This document shows positions 36,268-44,343 of a stretch of 64,000 bases of DNA, piece by piece (the stretch's first letter is position 1; each line of letters starts with the position of its first letter). The stretch lies in assembly GCA_965206395.1 (NCBI GenBank), contig CBDBJK010000034.1, positions 235,960-299,959 on the forward strand, written 5' to 3'. A program made the translations under genes and the position numbers. This DNA is from CBDBJK01 sp965206395 (GTDB taxonomy: Bacteria; Chloroflexota; Dehalococcoidia; Lucifugimonadales; CATOSD01). Under the pieces are notes generated by a model. The model searched no databases and was not told where the DNA came from. It was given only the letters and a program-made list of their open reading frames with translations.

Positions 36268-37551
36268 ATGCGAGTCGTCCATTACGTTAACCAATTCTTC
36301 GGAGGCATCGGTGGAGAGGAAGCCGCAGGCTCGCCTCTGAAGGCGCAGGACGGGGCGGTTGGCCCTGGACGCCTGCTGGAACAGGTCCTGGGCGGCGATT
36401 CTGAAGTCGTCACAACCCTGATCTGCGGCGACAACTACGCCGTCGAGCGACAGGATGAACTGATTGCCGCCGTCATGAAGAAGGTGCGGGACGCTGAAGC
36501 CGAGCTATTCGTGGCTGGCCCTTGCTTCGAGGCGGGTCGCTACGGGATGGCTTCCGCCGCGCTTTGCTCGGCTGTCCAATCGGAGCTAGGCATACCTGTC
36601 ATAACAGCAATGGATGAGGAGAACCCCGGCGTAGACCTTTTCCGTGAGGAATTGTATATCGTAGACTCCGGCAAGAGCGCCACCAACATGCGCGATGTGC
36701 TGGTGAAGATGGCGAGTCTGGCGAACAAGCTGATGAACAATGAAAATATCGGTCTGCCATCCGAGGAAGGCTATATAAGCCGGGGCCTGATACGCGACGA
36801 GTTCGTGGAGCAGACTGCTGCCGAGCGACTGGTGGACATGGTGATGTCCAAGGTGAAGGGCGAGCCTTATGAATCTGAGATGTTACCATCCTCGTTCGAG
36901 CCAATTGCTATGCCGCCTGCCATCAAGGATATGTCAAAAGCCAGGGTGATGGTTATCACAGATGGAGGCCTCGTTCCCAAGGGCAACCCGGACAATATAG
37001 AGAGAATGGCTGCCACCCGGTGGGGAACCTATAGCATGGAAGGTCTCGACGAACTGAAGGGCGAAGACTACGAGATTTCGCACGGTGGATACGAACCCAG
37101 GTTTGTTGAGGAAGACCCGAACCGTCTGGTTCCGCTGGATGCCTTGCGTGAGATGGAGAGCAAAGGGATTATCGGGAAGCTGCATAACGAATTCATCTCG
37201 ACTTCGGGGCTGGTGAATCCTCTGTCGAACACGCGGCGCATGGGCAAAGAGATGGCGGAGAAGGTCAAGAGGGAGGGCGTGGACGCCGTGATCGTGACCT
37301 CGACTTGAGGCACGAGCACTCGCAGCGGCGCTGCGATAACAACAGAGCTTGAGAAAGCCGGCATCCCAGTAGTTCAGGTCACGTCCGCCCTGCCGATTGC
37401 AAAGATGGTCGGCTCCAACCGGGTCGTCCTCGGACACGGCATTGTGCACGTCACGGGCGATGCAAGCCTGCCGCCGGAGGAAGAGAAAGACCTCAGACGC
37501 AAGCTGGTCCAGCAAGCGCTGGATGCACTAGAGTCGGAAGAAAAGGCGTAA
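36268..37551 (+). CDS. grdB: GrdB-like selenoprotein of component B (copy 1)
   Basis: 427 residues when UGA 37306-37308 is read as Sec347. The start MRVVHYVNQFFGGIGGEE is the GrdB N-terminus. Before the Sec comes DAVIVTST; after it GTSTRSGAAITTELEKAGIPVVQ continues in frame to TAA 37551, 81 codons later, with normal coding character. Known GrdB has UxxCxxC here; this copy has UxxSxxS. Substrate binding and attack on the alpha-amino compound occur on GrdB in known systems. A SECIS-like hairpin starts 12 nt after the UGA. grdB2 faces it tail to tail 41 bp away. Confidence 0.92.
37321..37335 (+). promoter_or_regulatory. SECIS-like hairpin of grdB1
   Basis: CGCAGC and GCTGCG pair around GGC, 12 nt after the UGA. 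The same 15 nt occur at the same distance in grdB2, although the bases between UGA and hairpin differ. Confidence 0.65.
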
Positions 37552-37555
37552 AGGG

Positions 37556-37586
37556 GCTGGCAACTCCGAGGTCTGATCTCGCCAGC
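37556..37586. terminator. Hairpin between convergent grdB genes
   Basis: GCTGGC (37556-37561) pairs with GCCAGC (37581-37586), with a shorter inner stem GAG/CTC. It takes up most of the 41-bp gap between the two grdB stops. No T-run, so a terminator role is tentative. Confidence 0.35.
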
Positions 37587-37592
37587 TTGATG

Positions 37593-38882
37593 CTATGGTG
37601 AGGTCTTGCCTTCGGTCGCCAGGGCATCAAGGGCTTCTTGCACTAGTCGCTGGCGCAATTCCCGCTCTTCGTCGTGCGAAAGCTCGGCATCGCCTAACGG
37701 GTAGACTATGCCCTGCGCTCGCACGATGCGGTTAGACCCTACTGCTTTTGCAACTGATACCATGGCGGTTATCTGGGCGACGGGGATGCCCGCCCTTTCT
37801 ATCTCCGTGGTGACCGCAGCGCCGCTGCGTGTGCTTGTCCCTCAAGTCGAAGTCAGGATAACGGCATCGACGCCGGCCTCTTTCAGCCTGCTCGCCATTT
37901 CGCGACCTATCCGACGGCTGTTTTCAAGTGGATTGGTGTTTCCTGTGATGGACAGGAACTCATCGTGCAGCTTGCCCACGAGTCCGTTCTGCTCCATCTC
38001 GCGCAGGACATCCGCAGGCACAAGCCGGTTTGGGTCTTCCTGCACAGGCCGGGTGTCGTAGCCCCCATGAGGGACTTCATAGTCTTCACCGATCAGGCCA
38101 TCCTTGTCGGATATTTTGTAAGCTCCCCAGACCTTCGAGAAGGCTCTTGTAAAGCCGTCAGGGTTGCCCTTTGGCACAAGGCCGCCATCCGTTACCAGTG
38201 CGATAGTCGCCTTTGAGATGTCATTTGTCGGTGGCGGCACGGGAACCGGGTCGAATGGCTTCACGGGAACCTCGGAAGTGAATGGCTCACCCTTCAATTT
38301 AGCCAGCAGCATTTCGACTAACCTCTGCGCCGCTGTTTTCTCGACAATCTCCGAGTGGATAAATCCTCTGGGTATATAGCCCTCGTCGGAGGGACGGCCT
38401 ACGGGTTCTTTATTTACTAGCTTCTCACCCAGATGGGCCATTCGGGCCAGGGCATCTCTCATCTGAGCGGCATTTTGCCCTGAATCGATGATGTATACCT
38501 CGCTATGATAAATATCTACACCGGGGTTCTCTGGGGCCATGCCCGTGATTGCTGGAATCCCCAACTGCTCCTGAACAGCGACGCAAACCGCGCCTGCGAC
38601 AGTGCCGTAGCGTCCCGCTTCAAAGCAGGGGCCTGCAATCAAGAGGTCTGCCTTCGTTTCCTTGACCTGTTCGATAACTATTGAGGCGACTTCCTGAAGA
38701 TGCTCAGCAGCGTAGTTATCGCCGCAAATGACTGTGGCGACGATCTCGGAACCCTCCGGCAAGACCTGATTCAACAACCTACCGGGGCCGACGGCCTCTA
38801 GACGAACCTCGGTAGAAACACCTGCCTGCTCTTCTCCTCCGATGCCGCCGAAAAACTGGTTGATATAGTGAACTACACGCAT
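37593..38882 (-). CDS. grdB: GrdB-like selenoprotein of component B (copy 2)
   Basis: 429 residues when UGA 37844-37842 is read as Sec347. The start MRVVHYINQFFGG has GGAGGG upstream. After the Sec the frame continues GTSTRSGAAVTTEIERAGIP to the TAG at 37593, and there is no other stop. The UxxSxxS motif, the Sec position and the downstream hairpin all match copy 1, but the two proteins differ throughout, so this is an old duplication. It is the second gene of a minus-strand grdE2-grdB2 unit with a 217-bp gap. Confidence 0.92.
37815..37829 (-). promoter_or_regulatory. SECIS-like hairpin of grdB2
   Basis: The stem CGCAGC/GCTGCG begins 12 nt after the UGA in the mRNA. It is base for base the same as the hairpin of grdB1. 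Confidence 0.65.
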
Positions 38883-39099
38883 TTCTTCTCCCTCCTGACG
38901 AGACATTGCTGGGCATCCCATATCCAGCCATAACAACCCGTCCGAGCTGTGCTGCATCAACAAGGTTAGGATAGGGATGAGACCTTCGCCATTTATTAAG
39001 TTCGGGTATTAGCATTCAGCACAGAGTATGCAAAAACGGATTAGCTACCCAAATCAAGGCACCTTCAATTATATCGAAGGAACGGCAACCCTTTAAAAA

Positions 39100-40401
39100 T
39101 TAATAGATAATGGGTTGAAGGCGGGAGGCCCCCTGACCGTTTGTTGCACCGCATACGATAGTAGGCGTCAGTTCGAGTGGGCTTGCCAGAACTGCCGCCA
39201 CGTCCGGGTTTCCTGCTATGATGCGTTCTACAACCGGGGCTTGCCAGATTATATCAGTACCCTCGCCATGACTGACAACGCTGTCCACCTCTGCCACGTT
39301 GAGGAGAAGAGTCGATTCCGCTCGCCCATCCGGTGCTGTATCGCTTGCCATGATTACAGTCCTCAGCCCCATGCTTTCGCATTGGCGCGCCGTCTCAAAC
39401 ATATCTACGTGAGGAGCGCCGCCAGCATACTTGGTCAAAATCACGCCATCTGCCCCCAGGCTCCACTTCCCGAGCTTTGCGGCTACCATGCTGTTGCGGC
39501 TCATCTCGTCCTCTACGTCCGATGAAGTCGTGGCAATCACGCCCACGAAGCTCAGTTCCTTTGCCTGATGAAGCCGGTATAACTCGGCGATTATCGCATG
39601 GTTCTGATGAAAATAGGTTTCAAGCCCTCTTCCTCCCCATGAGTAGGAAATGACAACCGCCCCGTCCAGCCATTCGTTGGGGTGCAGCGTCACGGGCAGC
39701 ATCCCACGTGTGTTGCTGCCATAGAGGATGTGCTCGTCAACCTCTGTTCCGTGCTGATGGCCGTGAATCTGACCGATGTATGCGACTCGCGGCAGGCCTT
39801 CTCGGCTTTCTACAATCGGGCTTTCCAATTCGAAGACCTCGGTTGTCGCCGGTTCAATCTCAATCGCGGCGCGTGCAAGATAAACGGCCGCCTTCACGGA
39901 GGCAACTCGAAGGGCATTGAGCACGGCGTGACGCTCGATTTCAGGAAAGGCATGAGGCACTACTACAAGATGTTGAAGGGTGCTGTAAGGTGAGTTTGTG
40001 GAGGCAGCGCCAATCATCTCCAGAGTCTTGGAGACCCCTCCCCTTCTCGCGTCGTATCCATGGTCGCCCCCTTCTTGCCCTCCGTCCACGACAGTTACCG
40101 CGGCCCCCCGCAACACATGAGTGGTTCCCTGCCCGGCAACCGTGAAGGGGCCAAGAATTCCCGGAAAGTCGCTCCCTGAACCCGGACTCTTCGCGCGAGG
40201 CTCTATGATGTCGAAGACATAGCCCACCCTGCAAGAGTCGCCGGGCCGGACGATTTCAAGGTCTATGCTTTTGAGTCTGCGGTCCTCAAGGAGATGGCGG
40301 CGCAATTCTTCTACATCCACTATAAGGCTCTCGTTATCAAGCTGCGTTGAAGGCCCGAACCTAATTTCATTAATGGGATGAATTGCCAGCTCTAATCGCA
40401 A
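39100..40401 (-). CDS. grdE: GrdE-like protein, component B proprotein (copy 2)
   Basis: 433 residues from a TTG at 40401. With that start the N-terminus reads MRLELAIHPINEIRFG, lining up with copy 1, and GAGG lies 6 nt upstream; the ATG further upstream at 40461 would add 20 unrelated residues. RPGDSCRVG, VFDIIEPRAK and HPNEWLDGAVV are present. The stretch where the pyruvoyl-forming Cys is expected reads ISYSWGGRG, with no Cys. An insertion (HGYDARRGGVSK) relative to copy 1 lies near residue 115. It is first in the unit with grdB2. Confidence 0.85.
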   Translation of the reverse strand: MRLELAIHPINEIRFGPSTQLDNESLIVDVEELRRHLLEDRRLKSIDLEIVRPGDSCRVGYVFDIIEPRAKSPGSGSDFPGILGPFTVAGQGTTHVLRGAAVTVVDGGQEGGDHGYDARRGGVSKTLEMIGAASTNSPYSTLQHLVVVPHAFPEIERHAVLNALRVASVKAAVYLARAAIEIEPATTEVFELESPIVESREGLPRVAYIGQIHGHQHGTEVDEHILYGSNTRGMLPVTLHPNEWLDGAVVISYSWGGRGLETYFHQNHAIIAELYRLHQAKELSFVGVIATTSSDVEDEMSRNSMVAAKLGKWSLGADGVILTKYAGGAPHVDMFETARQCESMGLRTVIMASDTAPDGRAESTLLLNVAEVDSVVSHGEGTDIIWQAPVVERIIAGNPDVAAVLASPLELTPTIVCGATNGQGASRLQPIIY

Positions 40402-40451
40402 AATATACCTCGTCCTCGATAACCAGACTCCAAATACATGGGACGGCTGCG

Positions 40452-40480
40452 AGTTTATCATTGCCGTACACAGCCGTCAA
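40452..40480 (-). promoter_or_regulatory. Promoter of grdE2-grdB2 with overlapping palindrome
   Basis: On the minus strand TTGACG (40480-40475), 17-bp spacer, TAAACT (40457-40452), about 50 bp before the TTG start. The palindrome GCCGTCAAACGGC (40473-40485) covers the -35 box and could be an operator. Confidence 0.5.
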
Positions 40481-40651
40481 ACGGCGAACTGATCCCTTTT
40501 ACGACAGACCCGAGATACATCGTTGACTGCCAGACGACCTCCCGATACACTGCCACATGATTGGCTATGATTCAAAGACATTGGACGCTTCCCCATCCGG
40601 TAGACTAGAATCTGGGTGAGCGTCGATCCACAATCCTGAGAGGTTTGCCTG

Positions 40652-41902
40652 ATGGACAGGGCGATGATTGAGCGAGTGCTTGGGGAGGTCGATGAAAAGG
40701 AAATCGTCGATCTCGCAAGCGATCTGATAAGAATTCCCAGCTTCAAACCTGATGAAACCCCCGTCGCCATGTTCCTGAACGACTTCTTCAAGGAACGAGG
40801 CTATGAGGTAGAGCTTCAGGAAGTGGAGGCTGGCAGGTTTCAGACTATAGCCACTTTGAAGGGCACAGGCGGCGGCAATAGCCTGATGCTCAACGGCCAC
40901 ACCGACATCAATGCCCTCACTCTGCGATGGAAGCGCGACCCCTGGACTCCGACTGTGGAAGGTGACTATCTTTACGGTCACGGCGTTCAGAACATGAAAG
41001 GCGGACTTGCCAGCATCATTATGGCGGCTGAAGCGATACGTCGCTCTGGCGCGGAGCTAAAGGGCGATCTGGTGGTTGCCTGTGTAGTCGGAGAGACTCA
41101 AGGCGGCGAAGGCACTCATTACCTCATGGAGACCGGATTCAGGACAGACATGGCGGTAGTGGCTGAACCCTTTGGCCTGGGCAACGTAGTCACTGTTCAC
41201 GCAGGCATCGTCCACATGGCGATTCACGCCTATGGCGTCACAGGACACATAAGAGAACTCGACACCACCGTGAACGCCATCCACAAGATGACCGGCATTA
41301 CAGAGGCGTTGCAGCGCGTCGAATTCACCTACACTCCCCGCGATGACATGCCTGCTCTTCCCCTGTTAAACGTTGGCGGCATCATAGGCGGACGAGGCAA
41401 AGACTACGTTCTGATTGAGCCTCCCTACATTCCCGACCTTTGCACGATTATCGTGGACGTTCATTTCGTGCCGGGACAGACGACGGAAAGCATAGTCGCG
41501 GACATTCGCCGGACTCTCGATTCGCTGGCGGAGGAAGACCCAGGCTTGAGATACGAGATCGAAATACCGCCGCCCGATTTCTTCAGGGGCAGGCGAAGGC
41601 TCGTCATGTCACCTCTGGACGTGCCGATAGACGAGTACATAGTCCAGGCCGTCGCCAGGAACCATGAGCTTGTGACGGGCGAACCGCCAAATGTAATCGG
41701 TGCGCTGCTGCCAAATTCCTACAGTTCCAACGATACCTGCCACCTGTGGAACGCTGGAATCCCCTGCCTTATTTATGGCCCCGGGGTCGTTAGGGGAAGC
41801 GAGGACGAAGACGATAGTTGTGTCATCATCAGCGAGATGGTTCAGTGCGCTAGAGTGCTGGCCGTTACTGCTCTGGATGTCTGCAATCAGGAGCGAATTT
41901 AG
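40652..41902 (+). CDS. M20-family metallopeptidase / deacetylase (ArgE/DapE-like)
   Basis: 416 residues. Zinc ligands and catalytic residues of the M20 family are seen in NGHTDINAL, GHGVQNMKGGLAS, CVVGETQGGEGTHYL (catalytic Glu), VVAEP and the late SSNDTCHLWNAGIPCL His. The family removes acetyl, succinyl or aminoacyl groups from amino acids and dipeptides. It is followed at 15 bp by a DUF1028 gene and then a TPP enzyme, so the three are likely one operon, and it is divergent from grdE2. Confidence 0.88.
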   Translation: MDRAMIERVLGEVDEKEIVDLASDLIRIPSFKPDETPVAMFLNDFFKERGYEVELQEVEAGRFQTIATLKGTGGGNSLMLNGHTDINALTLRWKRDPWTPTVEGDYLYGHGVQNMKGGLASIIMAAEAIRRSGAELKGDLVVACVVGETQGGEGTHYLMETGFRTDMAVVAEPFGLGNVVTVHAGIVHMAIHAYGVTGHIRELDTTVNAIHKMTGITEALQRVEFTYTPRDDMPALPLLNVGGIIGGRGKDYVLIEPPYIPDLCTIIVDVHFVPGQTTESIVADIRRTLDSLAEEDPGLRYEIEIPPPDFFRGRRRLVMSPLDVPIDEYIVQAVARNHELVTGEPPNVIGALLPNSYSSNDTCHLWNAGIPCLIYGPGVVRGSEDEDDSCVIISEMVQCARVLAVTALDVCNQERI

Positions 41903-41917
41903 GAAAGGAGCCGATTC

Positions 41918-42625
41918 ATGGGCACACCCGCCGGAATAGAATTTCACACCTTCTCCATCATGGGCCTTTGCGCTCGAACGGGGATGCTGGGCGTAGCCAT
42001 CACCACAAGCGACCTGTGCGTTGGCTCCCGCTGCCCCTATGTCAGGCCGAAAGTGGGCGCGGTTTCCACCCAGGCCACAACTGACCCACGGCTGGGGCCA
42101 ATGGCACTCGATCTGCTCGAAAAAGGCTACGCGCCGGAGGACGCAATCAAGGAGCTTGAGGCTAGCGACCCTCATATCGAGCGGCGTCAAATCGGCGTTG
42201 TCGGCTGGAACGGCAAGTCGTCCGTTCGCACAGGCGCTCAGAACTTGCCCTGGGCCGGACACATCTCCAACGAGGATTACGTCGCGATGGGCAATGGGCT
42301 GTCGAGCGAAAAGGTTGTCAAGGCCATGGCAGAGGTCTTCGAGCGTCTGAAGGCCAATGACCTTGAGAAACGTCTCCTGAGGGCGCTTGAGGCTGGGCAG
42401 CAAGCTGGCGGCGAGGCGCGAGACATGACGCCGCACCATTCGGCGGCCCTGCTTGTGTACGGGAATGAAAGCTTCTCAAGGGTTGACCTGAGGGTGGACG
42501 AACACGCCACGCCCATTGTAGAATTGCGCCGCATTTTCGACCTGTACAGGCCCAAGATAGATTACTTTACACTCAGGGTTAGCGATCCTGAAGCCGCCAT
42601 TGCGATGAGGGACCGCGACGCTTGA
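41918..42625 (+). CDS. DUF1028 family protein
   Basis: 235 residues, AGGAAAGGAG upstream. The pattern TFSIMGLCARTGMLGVAITTSDLCVGSRCPYV and ALDLLEKGYAPEDAIKELEASDP belongs to DUF1028, an Ntn-hydrolase-like family that often lies near peptidases. The protein overlaps the region upstream of the next gene. Function unknown. Confidence 0.85.
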   Translation: MGTPAGIEFHTFSIMGLCARTGMLGVAITTSDLCVGSRCPYVRPKVGAVSTQATTDPRLGPMALDLLEKGYAPEDAIKELEASDPHIERRQIGVVGWNGKSSVRTGAQNLPWAGHISNEDYVAMGNGLSSEKVVKAMAEVFERLKANDLEKRLLRALEAGQQAGGEARDMTPHHSAALLVYGNESFSRVDLRVDEHATPIVELRRIFDLYRPKIDYFTLRVSDPEAAIAMRDRDA

Positions 42626-42672
42626 ATTCTCCGTCCATCGACGGGAAATCTCGGATGAAAAAGGAGAGGAAT

Positions 42673-44331
42673 ATGACAGGCGCTGATTTGATTGCAAGAA
42701 TCCTGAAGCAAGAAGGCGTGGACTTCATGGGAGTCATACCCTTCAACACGCTTGAGGAGGCGGCAGCGAAGGCTGGGATTCGACCGCTAATTTTCCGTCA
42801 AGAACGCGTTGGGGTGAACCTCATCGATGGTTACAGCCGTGTTACCAATGGCAGAGGCACTGGCGTGTTTTCCATGCAGGCGGGGCCTGGCGCGGAAAAC
42901 GCCTTTGCCGGTGTCGCCCAGGCATATGCGGACTCTGTGCCAATCCTGTTACTGCCCGCGTCGGCAAGACGCGACCGGATTGGCGTGCATCCCACATTTA
43001 GCCCTATGCGCAGTTACGAAGGGGTCACCAAATGGTCGGAGCAGATAAATCTTATCGAGCGCATTCCTGAGATGATGCGACGTGCGTTTACTCAAATCAG
43101 GTTGGGCCGTCCCGGTCCTGTTTTGTTGGATATACCGGGCGACATCCTGAGAGGCGAAATCCCCGATGGGGACATCAAGTATACGCCAGTGCAGCGAAGG
43201 CGGACTGCTGCCGACCCACAGGATGTGAAAGAGGCCGCCAGAATGTTGCTTTCAGCAAAACGCCCGGTTATGCAGGCGGGTCAGGGCGTGCTCTATGCCG
43301 AGGCGTGGGACGAGCTTCGAGAGCTTGCGGAGCTTACGCAGACACCAGTGATGACCACGATGGCGGGAAAGAGCGTCTTCCCAGAAGACCACCCGCTTGC
43401 CCTCGGCACAAGGTCGGGCACCACCACCGGCCCGGTTGTTCACTTCCTCGGCAAAGCTGACCTCATATTCGGCATTGGTTGCAGCTTCACTCGGATTCAC
43501 TATGGCGCTGACCAGTTCGACGAAAAGGTGCTGGTGCATATCACCAATGACGAGAACGACCTGAACAAGGACTATTCTCCCGACCACGCTGTCATTGGCG
43601 ACGCAAAGTTGGTGTTGAATCAGCTTATTGGGGAGGTCAAGTCGCTTCTGGGATCACAGACCCGCAAGGAAACCGATGGCGCTGAACCTGCCGTAGAAGT
43701 CAAAGCGGAAAAAGACAAGTGGCTGAGCGAGTGGATGCCCAGGCTAACCTCAGATGAGACGCCTATCAACCCGTATCGCGTCATATGGGACTTGATGAAC
43801 ACCGTAGACCGCTCGAAGACCATCGTTACTCACGATTCAGGTAGCCCTCGTGACCAGTCGATACCCTTCTTCGAGACTACAACTCCGAGGGGTTTCATCG
43901 CGTGGGGCAAGTCAACTCAGCTCGGCTACAGCCTTGGGCTGGCGATGGGAGCTAGGCTTGCGGCACCTGAAAAGCTTGCAGTGAACATAATCGGCGACTA
44001 CGGCTTCGGCATGGTAGGCATGGATGTCGAAACGGCTGTGAGGGAGAAGATACCCATACTCACCATAATTCTCAACAACTCCGACATGGGCATATACGGC
44101 CCAGGCAGCTTTCCAACAGCCAACGAACTGTACGGCACTAGATATACAAAAGGCGATTACACCAAAATCGCCGAAGCTCTGGGCGCTTACGCCGAGCGTG
44201 TGGAAGATCCACAGCAAATCGTTCCAGCCATACGCAGAGCGCAACAAGTCATAAATTCAGGACAACCCGCCCTGCTCGAAATGGTGACAGATCCGAACGA
44301 AAAGTCATTCTCATTCAGAGGGGCTGTCTAG
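42673..44331 (+). CDS. Thiamine-pyrophosphate-dependent enzyme (acetolactate-synthase family)
   Basis: 552 residues; ATG 42673 with AAGGAGAGG. The catalytic Glu lies in RQERVGVNLIDGYSRV. The three domains (PYR, central, PP) are all present, and the TPP-binding region is IIGDYGFGMVGMDVETAVREKIPILTIILNNSD, where the canonical GDG is GDY. Members decarboxylate 2-oxoacids or ligate the resulting aldehydes. The exact substrate cannot be read from sequence. It follows the M20-DUF1028 pair. Confidence 0.88.
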   Translation: MTGADLIARILKQEGVDFMGVIPFNTLEEAAAKAGIRPLIFRQERVGVNLIDGYSRVTNGRGTGVFSMQAGPGAENAFAGVAQAYADSVPILLLPASARRDRIGVHPTFSPMRSYEGVTKWSEQINLIERIPEMMRRAFTQIRLGRPGPVLLDIPGDILRGEIPDGDIKYTPVQRRRTAADPQDVKEAARMLLSAKRPVMQAGQGVLYAEAWDELRELAELTQTPVMTTMAGKSVFPEDHPLALGTRSGTTTGPVVHFLGKADLIFGIGCSFTRIHYGADQFDEKVLVHITNDENDLNKDYSPDHAVIGDAKLVLNQLIGEVKSLLGSQTRKETDGAEPAVEVKAEKDKWLSEWMPRLTSDETPINPYRVIWDLMNTVDRSKTIVTHDSGSPRDQSIPFFETTTPRGFIAWGKSTQLGYSLGLAMGARLAAPEKLAVNIIGDYGFGMVGMDVETAVREKIPILTIILNNSDMGIYGPGSFPTANELYGTRYTKGDYTKIAEALGAYAERVEDPQQIVPAIRRAQQVINSGQPALLEMVTDPNEKSFSFRGAV

Positions 44332-44343
44332 GGCCGAGAGTTC

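Noticed and set aside
38883..39099. Extra gene between grdB2 and grdE2
   Set aside because: The 217-bp gap is AT-rich, with stops in all frames and only a weak CCTTC/GAAGG stem.
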